Assembly: GCA_950295325.1 (NCBI GenBank)
Contig: OX485807.1
Location: 32,892,440-32,956,439, forward strand
Source: Polytrichum commune
Lineage: Eukaryota > Streptophyta > Polytrichopsida > Polytrichales > Polytrichaceae
Direction of reading: 5' to 3'
DNA length: 64,000 nucleotides
The position numbers and the translations under genes are program-made. Below are positions 9,050 to 19,001 of the stretch, piece by piece. Under the pieces are notes generated by a model that saw only the letters and a program-made list of their open reading frames with translations, searched no databases and was not told the origin of the DNA. The stretch's first letter is position 1. Each line of letters starts with the position of its first letter.

Positions 9050-10702
9050 ATGGCGATTTCGATGCAATGCGGTGCAATCCCTAGTGTTGTGCAACCGCAA
9101 GCGTCAAGCTCTTCGAGAAGAAGTTCTTCAGCTGCCGGTTTGCTCCAGGCGAGGAATTGGCAGCTCAGTGGGCAAGCTCTGAAGACGGCAGTTCCGCAGA
9201 AGAAAGATTTTGTTGCGCGGAGTAGAGGAGGAGGCAGAGTGCACTGTGTGTCCACCGAGGGTGTGAAATCTGAGGCGTCGAGCTCGAACCTTCCGTTGCG
9301 GGAGATTCCTGGACATTATGGGGGCTTTCTTGACGCCATTAGAGACCGGCTTGACTTCTTCTGGTTTCAAGGGACGCAGGATTTCTTCAAATCGAGGATT
9401 GAGAAGCACAATAGCACGGTGTTCCGAGTGAACATGCCGCCGGGGCCACCAGGGTTCCCAGATCCCCGTACAATTGTTCTCCTGGACGCGAAGTGCTTCC
9501 CGGTGCTGTTCGACACGGAGAAGGTGGAGAAGAAGAACGTATTCACGGGGACTTACATGCCAAGCTTAGATTACACAGGCGGATATAGAGTTCTCCCATA
9601 CCTCGACCCACAGGAGGAGCGTCACACGAAGCTGAAGCAGTTCTGTTTCGAGATTCTGCGTAACAACGGCAAGCGGTTCTTTCCGGAATTTCACAATGCG
9701 ATCAGTGAGAGCTTCGAAATTTGGGAATCTGCGCTTCGGAAAGGGGAGGAGGCTGCGTTTCAAGAACAGAACTATCAATTCTCCTTCAATTTTTTGATGC
9801 GTTCTATCGTCCACCGTGACCCTGTGGCCCCCGGAAAGGCTAGCTTAGGTACCGAAGGGCCGGGGCATGCTGTGAAATGGGTGATACCGCAGATAATTCC
9901 GATTTCTGGAGCTGGTTTGCCGCATCTGCTTGAGGAGCTCACTATTCATAACTTTCCTTTACCATTTGCGCTTGTGAAGAAAGATTACGAAGCGTTGTTC
10001 GCATTTCTAGACACCTATGCGACCGATGTGGTGAAAACTGCGGCGGAGAACGGTGTGGAGCGTAATGATGCGCTCAACAACATCCTCTTCTTCACGTGCT
10101 TCAACTCCTTCGGCGGGTTCGCGATTCTCTTCCCGCTAATTATCAACTACCTCGGCCAAAGCGGGATTTCCCTACAGAAAGAGGTTTGCGAAGAGGTTCG
10201 TGCTGCGGTTAAAAACAACGGGGGAAAATTGTCTCCGAAAGCTCTGGAGGATATGCCGCTGGTGAAGTCCATTGTCTACGAGTCGCTCCGCATCAACCCG
10301 CCTGTGCCTTATCAATACGGCAGGGCGAAGAAGGATTTCATCATCGAGTCCCACACGTCGAGGTTCCAGGTGAAGAAAGGGGAGATGCTTGGAGGATTCC
10401 AACCGTTCGCCACACAAGACCCGGTCATCTTCGAAGACGCAAACACTTTTATTGCAAAGAGGTTTCTCGGTGAGGAAGGCGAGAAGCTCCTCTCGAATGT
10501 GTTCTGGTCCAACGGGCGGGAGAATGAGGAGCCTACCCTGGCCAACAAGCAATGCGCTGGGAAGGACTTGGTGATCACTGTCGCACGTCTCTTGATCGTT
10601 GAGCTCTTCCTCCGTTACGATTCCTTCACCACCGGACCCTTGCAAGGCGCTGGCCCCGTTGCTAAAATCAACTTCACCAAACTCAACCGAGCCACATCGT
10701 AA
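9050..10702 (+). CDS. AOS: Allene oxide synthase (CYP74 family), plastid-targeted, intronless
   Basis: CYP74 cytochrome P450s rearrange fatty-acid hydroperoxides without O2 or a reductase. Allene oxide synthase makes the unstable epoxide that allene oxide cyclase turns into OPDA, the jasmonate precursor. The ORF gives 550 residues from ATG 9050. The first ~70 residues are Ser/Arg-rich with almost no acids, like a plastid transit peptide. The catalytic domain starts at 'LPLREIPGHYG'. Family marks are the heme loop NKQCAGKD (Cys about 502), the ExxR helix in 'YESLR', the I-helix-like 'FNSFGG', and 'PVPYQYGRAKKDF'. The Phe in 'FTGTYMPS' (about residue 165) sits where AOS has Phe and hydroperoxide lyases typically have Leu, which favours AOS. 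No intron is needed. A hydroperoxide lyase or epoxyalcohol synthase activity cannot be excluded from sequence, because CYP74 members switch activity with few changes. Confidence 0.93.
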   Translation: MAISMQCGAIPSVVQPQASSSSRRSSSAAGLLQARNWQLSGQALKTAVPQKKDFVARSRGGGRVHCVSTEGVKSEASSSNLPLREIPGHYGGFLDAIRDRLDFFWFQGTQDFFKSRIEKHNSTVFRVNMPPGPPGFPDPRTIVLLDAKCFPVLFDTEKVEKKNVFTGTYMPSLDYTGGYRVLPYLDPQEERHTKLKQFCFEILRNNGKRFFPEFHNAISESFEIWESALRKGEEAAFQEQNYQFSFNFLMRSIVHRDPVAPGKASLGTEGPGHAVKWVIPQIIPISGAGLPHLLEELTIHNFPLPFALVKKDYEALFAFLDTYATDVVKTAAENGVERNDALNNILFFTCFNSFGGFAILFPLIINYLGQSGISLQKEVCEEVRAAVKNNGGKLSPKALEDMPLVKSIVYESLRINPPVPYQYGRAKKDFIIESHTSRFQVKKGEMLGGFQPFATQDPVIFEDANTFIAKRFLGEEGEKLLSNVFWSNGRENEEPTLANKQCAGKDLVITVARLLIVELFLRYDSFTTGPLQGAGPVAKINFTKLNRATS

Positions 10703-10881
10703 ACACCCACCCCCGAGCTCACTTCCGAGATCATGCATCTCCATGTAACTCTATCTACACTCCATAGCCACTCCATACCTACTCTATCACCTCCCCGAGG
10801 ACAAGTTTTGTCTTCGGGAGATTACACACATAGGTTTGCATTCCATAGTCAGCCGCCTCTTTTGATTACTTTCCTGCTAAA

Positions 10882-11620
10882 AACAGTGAAGATGTTTCCA
10901 GCACGAGGTTATTTATCATTGCGCAGTTTTACGGTGGCATACATGGCGAGGCAGCTGCCATCATGCAAAGATTGCTACCAATGCAGCAGCCCCTCTTACG
11001 CCTCCACTTTTAAGAGTTTTGTTAGTACCTTCGGAACGTAATATTCAACCTGCACTCAGTGTGCTTCCTGGTCTATCTTAGTATACGACACACATGCGAT
11101 TGGTGAAGTTCTGTCCATGCAATCATCACCTCGTAAATTGTTTCTAAGGCAGTGGCACCTGCGAAGTGATTTTTCCCAGCACGAGATGATCATCATCATT
11201 GCCGGTGGCGTACATGATGGCGAGGCAGCGGAATCTTGTAGAAATTTCCCTTACACGACTCACGACGAGTCTATTGTAAGAGTCTTCAATTCTTATCTTT
11301 GGAATGCACTCCACCTGAACTGCGGAACTTCCTGGTCTAAGTATTCATGCTTTGTGAAGTCATTGTGTCCGTGCATCCATCACCTCGTAGAGTTGTTTCC
11401 GAGGCAGTAGAAATCTGCGGAAAAGTGAAGGTGTTTCCAGCACGAGATTATAATTGCACCATTTTCACGCATCGATTGTAAAAGTTTTGTTAAGTTTGTA
11501 GCTTCGAAATGCAATTAACCTGGACTCTTGTTGCTTCTTGTCTAGTATCTCTCTCACTTGCGATTGGTGAAGTAATTTTGTCACTCCATGCATCCATCAC
11601 CTCGTACACTTTCCCCAAGC
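10882..11620. repeat. Triplicated segment directly 3' of AOS (units of about 200-280 bp)
   Basis: The units start near 10882, 11161 and 11421. Shared landmarks in order are 'TTTCCAGCACGAG', 'GTGGCRTACATG..GGCGAGGCAGC' (copies 1 and 2), 'TTCCTGGTCTA', 'GCGATTGGTGAAGT' (copies 1 and 3), and 'CATCACCTCGTA' followed by 'TTGTTTC..AGGCAGT'. The copies are clearly diverged. They begin about 180 bp after the AOS stop, so the first unit probably overlaps the 3' UTR. No ORF is conserved among copies. Confidence 0.7.
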
Positions 11621-12752
11621 AAGGTCACCAGGTTTGATTGCATGTGCGTTCTCCAAGATGGTCGCCATATATTTGATTATTCGAATCTGCCTCTCCCGAA
11701 TTAGGTAATCATGCATTTTCCATGAGGGAAGCCTTCTTTGTAGTCAAAGAAATTGTTAGTTATATAATACTGGCCACTATGTGCCGCTTGAAACATCGCA
11801 TCTTCATGTATCTCTCTAACTTATAACCTTACAATCCATAGTAATTACCTCGTACATCTTGTGCCTTCCCTCGAGCCATTTGAGCAATTCTCGAACTGAC
11901 AATGTGCAATGTGCCCAGGTGTAAAAAAATAACAAGCTGGACCACCATTGCTATATCATCGCTCTTGATGAGATGCAAAAGTATATGAGCTGCAATGGAA
12001 ATTTGACCTTCAATATTAACCCTGTGGCAAATCAACTTCGAAAAGACACTCCACACTACACAGATTTTATGTGTTTCACAAATGTCGACAGGCCCAACCT
12101 TTTTAACTCGCCAGAAAGCCCTGGCCGGGAATAACTCTCTGACTCAGTATCCAACTTCATTATTCAGATTGACTTAGACAAGGAGTTCAGATATTCGTAG
12201 GTCTCTCGAGGAACACAGCGCGCAATAACATCAAAGGACCCAGCCATTGCAATAGTCTAAACTCATCCCTCCAGCAAGATTTAGAGAGACAAGTTAATGA
12301 TGAAGTATAGCAATATGAAAACCGAACCCAAAGGTTCTGCAAGTGAAAAGGGTTTCTTCTATGTTGTGGTAGGGTTCAGTTATGCGTTGTAATTCAACCA
12401 CTGCCTTGGATCTCTGTTTCAGTATCTCCTCAGTATGTGTCAAGGTACAAAGAAGTTATACAAAAACAAATCCACAGCAGTAATACCAGACGAGGCCAAT
12501 TTTCTCACCTGTGATGTAAAGAGCAAAAGCTGGCCTACAAAACTTTCTCAAGGTTAGGATTCTTTGGATGAGTCAAGGCTATTGATCATTACGGGTGACT
12601 TTGAGGATACAGGAACTAGTTGTCAGCACATGAGATAGAGAGACGGGCAGGATGTGAAGACTACTAATAGCTCCGAAGACATCCACGCATATGTTGTAAG
12701 AGGTGCAATTCATCACGTGTTTGAATAAAGCAGATCCAATCTGTATCCTACA
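11621..12752. other. Spacer between AOS and the F-box pseudogene
   Basis: No coding region, RNA gene or mobile-element end was recognised. The minus-strand ORF at 11829-12056 has no family features. Part of 12060-12750 may be the former 3' UTR of the minus-strand F-box gene. Confidence 0.4.
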
Positions 12753-14018
12753 TTACCATAAATATCCTCGGTAGTTGCATTGAGGTTCTTCAAAGCCCCT
12801 AGAGTGAAGATGAATCCCCACGTGGATTGGACCAAATGGCATGTCCACTTTTTGCCATATCTTGGTGGCCATGTTGAACAGAGCAAATATCTGCGCTTTA
12901 CAGCTCATGCGTTCCTCGTTACGAAGCCAAGCATGCACGAGAATGTATTCGTTGCAGAAACTGGCACGAATCTGCATGGCTGCCTGCAAAGGCGGATCAT
13001 CTCCTCCGTCGGAATCAACCCAGCACCAAAACTCTACAGGCATGCAACTGAATTCCGTCCACTCCTGCTTGGCCACATCCACGAGCTCCCAAACGCGTAT
13101 TGTTTGCTCGTCTTCGTCGCAATGTTGAGACAGACTAAAAACCCGGTCCTGCCAAGCTCCGATGCCCGCCGAAAGAGTTTGGAAGGTACCAGTGGCAGTT
13201 TGATTGACATCCACGCATCAGCCGGTTTCATATCATACACCAAAATATCCTCTGGGCAAACACTGGATGTACAGAACACCATCGCTAGTATACGCCACAC
13301 CTGTTTGACGGAATTGCCTAACATTTCTTTGGCTAAAGAAACCTGCTGCAACTTTAAGCACCTCATTATGAAGCATCCGGGAGGGTCTCACTATCCACGA
13401 GTTGCTTCTCCAGTCATAGATTTGTGTGTTGGCGTCTTCACTACCTTGTACCAGCTTCCACGCGTAAGGCCTCACAGACCTGTCGATAATCATGCCGAAT
13501 ACCGAGCGTCTGTGCCACCCGTACGCATTTATGCTCTTCGGACTCCGAGGCACAGTTGTCACCACTCTTGTGTTCAGATCAAACACTCGTAGCTCCATGT
13601 CGGAGGGGCTCTGTTTCCTAATTTTGTAGAGGACGAGCCCTTAACACCATTGCAGCGCTCGCATCGCGTGAAAATGTGAAGGCAGGGTCGTCGTACTCCA
13701 GAGGCGGCCACTCAAGTGGTGGTCACGAGCCACTAAGAGGAGCTTATATCGTCCCCACACGCCGTAGCATCGCAAGAGGAAGTACGGCTCGGGGATCGCT
13801 GGAGGTCGATCTTTAAAGCTCTCCTCCAGAAACTCACGATCGGCGGCCAAGCAATTCCCCTCCTTGCATACCAAACGGTTCCGGAAGAACTCCGTGAGAG
13901 GCAGCCTCACGTACACCTTCTCCAGGCCCATGTGCTGCTGTAAATTGCCCCAGAGCTCGGGGTTCATGATTTTGCTGCTTTGACTCCCCTGAGCAGAAGC
14001 TTCTGTCGCCATCTCCAT
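12753..14018 (-). pseudogene. F-box/kelch-type protein, frameshifted pseudogene
   Basis: Read on the minus strand from ATG 14018, the protein opens with an F-box-like segment ('MNPELWGNL', 'VYVRLPLTEFFRNRLVCKE', 'NCLAADREFLEESF'). It then continues as a kelch-like propeller in other frames: 'LRVFDLNTRVVTTVP' and 'IYDWRSNSWIVRPSRM' (13233-13598), 'ILVYDMKPADAWMSIKLP' (about 13160-13245), and 'IRVWELVDVAKQEWTEFSCM' to 'ALFNMATKIWQKVDMPFG' (12753-13214). At least three frameshifts separate these blocks, although the order matches one continuous F-box/kelch protein; such plant genes are commonly intronless. An intact relative would serve as the substrate receptor of an SCF ubiquitin ligase. Sequencing error could explain one shift but hardly three. 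The plus-strand ORF at 12780-13592 is the antisense shadow. Confidence 0.8.
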
Positions 14019-14246
14019 AGCCAACTTGCATGTAAAAGTAGAACAAGTGAGAGAGCGACCTAAAATACAAGACGCTTGTATAAATGGAGGCAGGATGACC
14101 GGTTTCTTATTTGTTTGCTTCTAGTTGAGGAAATCATGATGGATTGCTGGAATTAAAACACCTAATTATTACAGGTTACATCTAGGATATAGATTATAGG
14201 ACTGATGATTATTATGCTTGAGTCACATGTGTAAACGTTTGTAACC

Positions 14247-15200
14247 TCCAGAAACTCACAATCACCACCCAAATGATTCCACTCATTGCTTACCAAATGA
14301 CTTAAAGAGAAGTCCGTTGATTGGCAACCTCAGATACACCCTCGGCAAGCCTACGTAGATCAGCTGCAAACTGCCCAAGAGCTCGGGGTCCACAGCTCCC
14401 TGCCCCTGTGGCTGCGACCCCCCTGAGCAGAAGCTGTTGCTATCGCCATAGCCAATTTGCATGCAACAATACAACAAGTGCAGAGAGCGATTTAAAATTA
14501 CAAGAGAGTCGCATAAATGGAGGAAGAATGAAATTCTGGCCAGTTTCTTATGCGTTTGATATTACTTGAAGTGATCATGATTGATTGCTGGACGTAAGAC
14601 GTTTAGGATTCAGAATTACAGCAATAATAATTGTTGCGCTTCACATGTGTGAACGTTTACAAATTACTCCCTCTCCAGGCCTACGTGGAGCTTGCAAATT
14701 GCCCCAGAGCTTATAAGTGCAGAGAGAGATCTAAAAATACAGTCGAGTTGCATGTGCCATGGATGGAGGAAAAAGGAATTTCTAGCCGGTTTCTCATGCC
14801 GATTTTGGTTGAAGAAATCATGATTGAGTTCTGAAATTAACACGTCTAGGATTGTGGGTTACAGCATTACTGATTGCGTTTACAAATTACAACCTCCAGA
14901 AGCTCACGACTATTGGCCAAAGTTCCAAACGATTCCACTCCTTCCATACTGAATCAATTTAAGAGAACTCCGTGATAGGCAGACTCACATTACACATACA
15001 CCCTCTCCAGGCCTGCGTGGAGCTGCAAAATTCCCAGAGCTCGGGTTCCATGCTGTTGCTGTTGCGACTCCCCTAAGCAGCTTCTGCCGCAATCGCCATA
15101 GCCAATTTCCATGGACACAGGAATAAGAGAAGGGATCGATCAACAGACTTGCATGGATGGAGGATGAATGAGGTTCTGGGATTTCTCATTAGTTTGGTTT
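14247..15200 (-). repeat. Three extra partial copies of the F-box gene 5' end in tandem
   Basis: Upstream of the pseudogene its 5' end (F-box start, leader and upstream DNA) recurs three times: from about 14247, about 14669 (shortened) and about 14891 to 15200. On the plus strand each unit opens with 'CTCCAGAAACTCAC' or a later internal point. Units then share 'CTCCAGGCCTACGTGGAGCT' variants, 'CAGAGCTCGGG', 'CCCCTGAGCAGAAGC', 'GCCATAGCCAA', 'GCATAAATGGAGG' and a tail ending 'CACATGTGTAAACGTTT'. The 14283-14477 minus ORF still reads 'DPELLGSLQLIYVGLPRVYL', clearly the same protein start. The units stop before the kelch region, so none can encode a whole protein. Confidence 0.75.
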
Positions 15201-15639
15201 TTAGTTGAAGAAAGCATGATTATAATTTCCTTCTCCACTTGATGCTAAACAGAGGGGTTTTAGGCAGAAGGAGTTAACTTACTTTGTATTCCAACCCACT
15301 ACTAACAATGTTTGCCTATCCTAGGTGGATGTCCATGTGGCAATATTTTATACATGGTTTTAGCTCAAGCAAATGCCTAACCTATATATAATAGCTCCTA
15401 AAAGATCCCCCCCAAAAAGATTTCATGTAATAATAGTTTAGCCACCATCCTTGACATCCTTTGGTTGACGTTGTAAAACTTGAAGTTTTACAATATATCA
15501 AGTCGCCTCACCATGCTTTATTTTGTCGATGATCTTATTCGACAAACTCAAATATAGATGTCAAGATTATGTAAGGTAGAGTGAAGGTAGATGGGTGTTA
15601 AATGGTTACTTATTTTGATAAGCTACTTCCCCTAGGATA

Positions 15640-15990
15640 TGAAACAAACAATTAATACGAGATGGTTAGCAAATCGAAATTGAGGCTACAACCACTTTCC
15701 TCGTCTTTTTGGAAGCTCATATGACTACCTTAATCATTATGAAAGTGAATAAATTATCGTAGTCATTGAATGGTCATATAGCCTCCCCCCCCCCCCGAAA
15801 TTATGCTAACTATATGAACCTAGAATGGTTAATATATTCTAAGCATGCAGTTCAATATATTTTGGGCACATCTTTTTTTGGTGTCCATTCTTGGAATCAC
15901 ACCTGACTACATGCCACTCAAATATTGGTGTTTGATCAAGATAAATAACCGAATTAAGCACGCTTACCTTAGTGGATATAGTTTTAAATA
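15640..15990. repeat. Dispersed repeat family, intergenic copy
   Basis: It shares 'GAGATGGTTAGCAAATC' with 262-280, and its second half ('GGTGTCCATTCTT', 'TCACACCTGACTA', 'GTTTGATCAAGATAAATAAC') matches 22850-22960 reversed and 26025-26090. The family therefore occurs both between genes and inside the introns of the WD40 gene. No terminal inverted repeat or ORF was seen. Confidence 0.55.
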
Positions 15991-16523
15991 AGACCATGTG
16001 AGAATGTGCACAGAAACGCACTTAAGTTTTAATGACGTAGGGGCTTCTTTGGATAAACTCACAACATGAGGGAAGAGCCATTGCTTTTGAGGCTTGGGAA
16101 CCGGTTCAACCCGCTGTGTGAACACACTGTGAACAAATGGTTCAAAGTTTTTTGCAAAGATGACATGTTTTTAGATAGGGTTGAGTGGGCCGAGACCTTT
16201 AGGATTAGGTGATACATTTTAGGGTCCTATAATCCAAATTGCAATTTGGGTAAGGTATATGTGCCTTATATGGTCTAACTTCCTAATCGGTTATTGGACA
16301 CCTATATTTGAGAGGCATATGGCAAAGTTTGTAGTTAACTCAAAGTTGGTTCACATGGAGGCCCAAGTTCTCAGTACGAAGTCACTTGAGGTCAATTTGT
16401 GCAATCTTGGCTGTTGAGAGCATGGACGTTGGGACACACCACTTCATACGGGGTCCAAAGTCTTAAGTCCCACATATGACATGGATGCATGTACATATGG
16501 CAACATTTTTGAAGCTGAGGCTT

Positions 16524-16584
16524 GGGACTTGTGCTGAGAGTTGGGTCAAGCAAAAATCTAGACCCAACTCTTAGCACAAGTCCC
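16524..16584. repeat. 24-bp inverted repeat (hairpin)
   Basis: The arm 16524-16547 is inverted at 16561-16584 with one mismatch and a 13-nt spacer. Transcribed from either strand it would fold into a stable hairpin. It lies far from any recognised gene. It could be the centre of a fold-back transposon or a small-RNA source. Confidence 0.7.
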
Positions 16585-19001
16585 GTGAATGTTTATGCAT
16601 AAAATAATCAAAGATCCAATTTTAATGATAATTAACCATGTTTCAATGGTTTCTTGAGACTCAAAAGTTGGGGTTTGCCTCCATGTTGGGAGTTGGGACC
16701 CCGTGTGAACCAACCCTTAGAATGGACACCCAAAAAACATCTCTCATAATGAGATTGGACTTATGTGGCCAAAATAAACACACCACTCTTAAGTAGGTTC
16801 AATTGCTAGACACAATTAATGGGAGGGTCTACGTGATCATTTAGAGAGAAATAGAATCTTCACTCTGACCTCATATATATAACTTTTGCATCTGCAACTC
16901 CGACTATGAAACTTGGAGTGACAATTTACCCAATTTGCAATTTTATTTGGATCATGAGCCAATTCATGCTTCAATCCAACATTCTAAATGTTTTTGGAGC
17001 TGGAAGTGTCCACAATAGGGTCACATACCTCAAGGTTTCTTGTACTTCACATGTGTGAATGCTTACAAAACGGATTCCTTTAGGTTAAAGTCACTAGCTT
17101 ACACTATGGCCAAGGGCCTTGACTACAATGTTGTGAGGGTTCTTGAAACTCATTCAAAGGACATACCATGGAATATATGTATATAGTTATATGGCAATAA
17201 AGTTTCTTCTCTCTATGTTTCCCTGACGTGGTTTTCATGGTGGTTGTTTTTTTGGAATTTTGCACCAAGCAAGTGCTAATTTGATAGATTTGCCAATATA
17301 GAACTTATAAAAAAGAGAAAAGTTCTAATCTTCTAATTACTTTAAGATCACTTCCATATATCCAATAGGTGCCTCATATTAGGCATGGGGGGTGGGCTCT
17401 TTATTGGAAACCTGAATGACGTGCATGGGCTCACTATGAAATTAAGTCCCCTATGTACGAGAAGTTTATAGAGGAAAAAAAATGCAAATGTACTAATGAC
17501 ATGCTAGAAAACAAGCTCGTGTATTTATAGTAAGTTTCTCAATTTAGGGTGATAGATGCCTCTACTACATATAAAAAATTCAATCATGAATTGAATAGGC
17601 TTTTATTACATATAAATAACCACTTTTGTTTCCCAATGAGAAAGTCATTGAACAATTTTCATCCATAGCATGTAACTCAATGATTGTGTCAAACAAACAA
17701 AGACAAAAGTACAATACCTTAGCCAAAATCCAAAGAGCAAAACTCAAGGGAGCCCATGATCACTCCAAGAGCTTCCAATTTGTAGAAACCAAAGACCCAA
17801 ATGCAAACCTTAGGGACCCCTTTTGCACATCAACATTTATTGAGAATACTTAATAGTCTTTTTAAGTGTACACACTAGAGAAAAATAATTGCTCTTCCTT
17901 ATATATAGTATGCATGCTAATGCCTCAAATAATACCCCTTCTTACACTCACATTCGTTTGTATGTGATATGAAGAGTCCACCCCATGGGATATTAGGAAG
18001 GTTTAAATACAAGGCATGCATGTTTGGATGCTATAGACTAATTCTGTTTGACACAGTTTGACACCAAGATTACACCCAAGTAGACACACAAAAATGCCAC
18101 TTTAAGCATATGTGAGCCTAGAAATGTGCCCCCCACCCTCTACATGATCACTTTGAATGATGAAATTTGCACTTTGAAGGGATATCTCAAGAACATACGA
18201 ACTCTTCAGTTCATTGATCCAACAACTAGATTATGATTATGAAGTTGAAATTCTAAACTTGTAACGAGCTTTCATCCAACTATGTTTTATTTTTGCTCAA
18301 TCAATGAGAGAATTCAAAAAATAGTGGTCATGGTCATTGGTCATTAGTATAAACATGCCTTGATACTTAATAAGTTAAGTCTCAAGTCAAGACTGCCAGG
18401 CTGGGAAAAACAGTGGTTAAACTTTGTGTGAAAGGTTCCATTAGAGAAGAAGAGGTGAGAGGATCGAACTTAGCATATTTATCTACACTAGGTTGAGGCA
18501 TCCCACATGAACGAACGCACACTGCTTAATAATGTTATGGAATGATGATCATTGTTTCGTGAATTGTCTGTCTGTGCAACAAGACTACAAATGAGCTCCC
18601 ATCGTTGTTGGTTAAAGGAACGAAGAATAAGGAATTCCTGCACACATCCACGAGGGTGAAGTAAAAACCTGGTCAAAGGACATTGCGCAACCTTTTGTCA
18701 GCCGTGAACAGAAGTGAGATTCTACGACAAAACCTCCGACTAATAAGTGCCTATCAGAAATTGGAAGTTGGGCTTTGATGATACACAAACATGGGTTTAA
18801 GTTAGTCTGAAAGGTATGTAAGTGCTGGTAGACTCGGCGAAGCGAAGCAAAGAGAAGGGTTACCGAGTACTTATGCTCTGCGATGTTCTGTCTATGTGCA
18901 GTGCAGATGAGCAAGAAGGGGTCTCATTATTGTAGGTAGGTTGAAAAATTATACTAAGTTTTTCTGTACACATTTGCAAGTGGCATTGGTGGGCAACCGA
19001 G

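Larger units (their letters stand above)
15201..18960. other. Intergenic region with dispersed repeats, no gene recognised
   Basis: AT-rich sequence with no supported gene. The 17626-17853 ORF (75 codons, Lys/Asn/Ser-rich) has no recognisable motif. Two repeat features within the region are listed separately. A C-run lies at 15783-15797. Confidence 0.4.

Noticed and set aside
10172-10744. 190-codon minus-strand ORF over the AOS 3' half
   Set aside because: It is the antisense shadow of a GC-rich, clearly identified CYP74 coding region.
12780-13592. 270-codon plus-strand ORF
   Set aside because: It is antisense to the F-box/kelch pseudogene blocks, which are recognisable on the minus strand.
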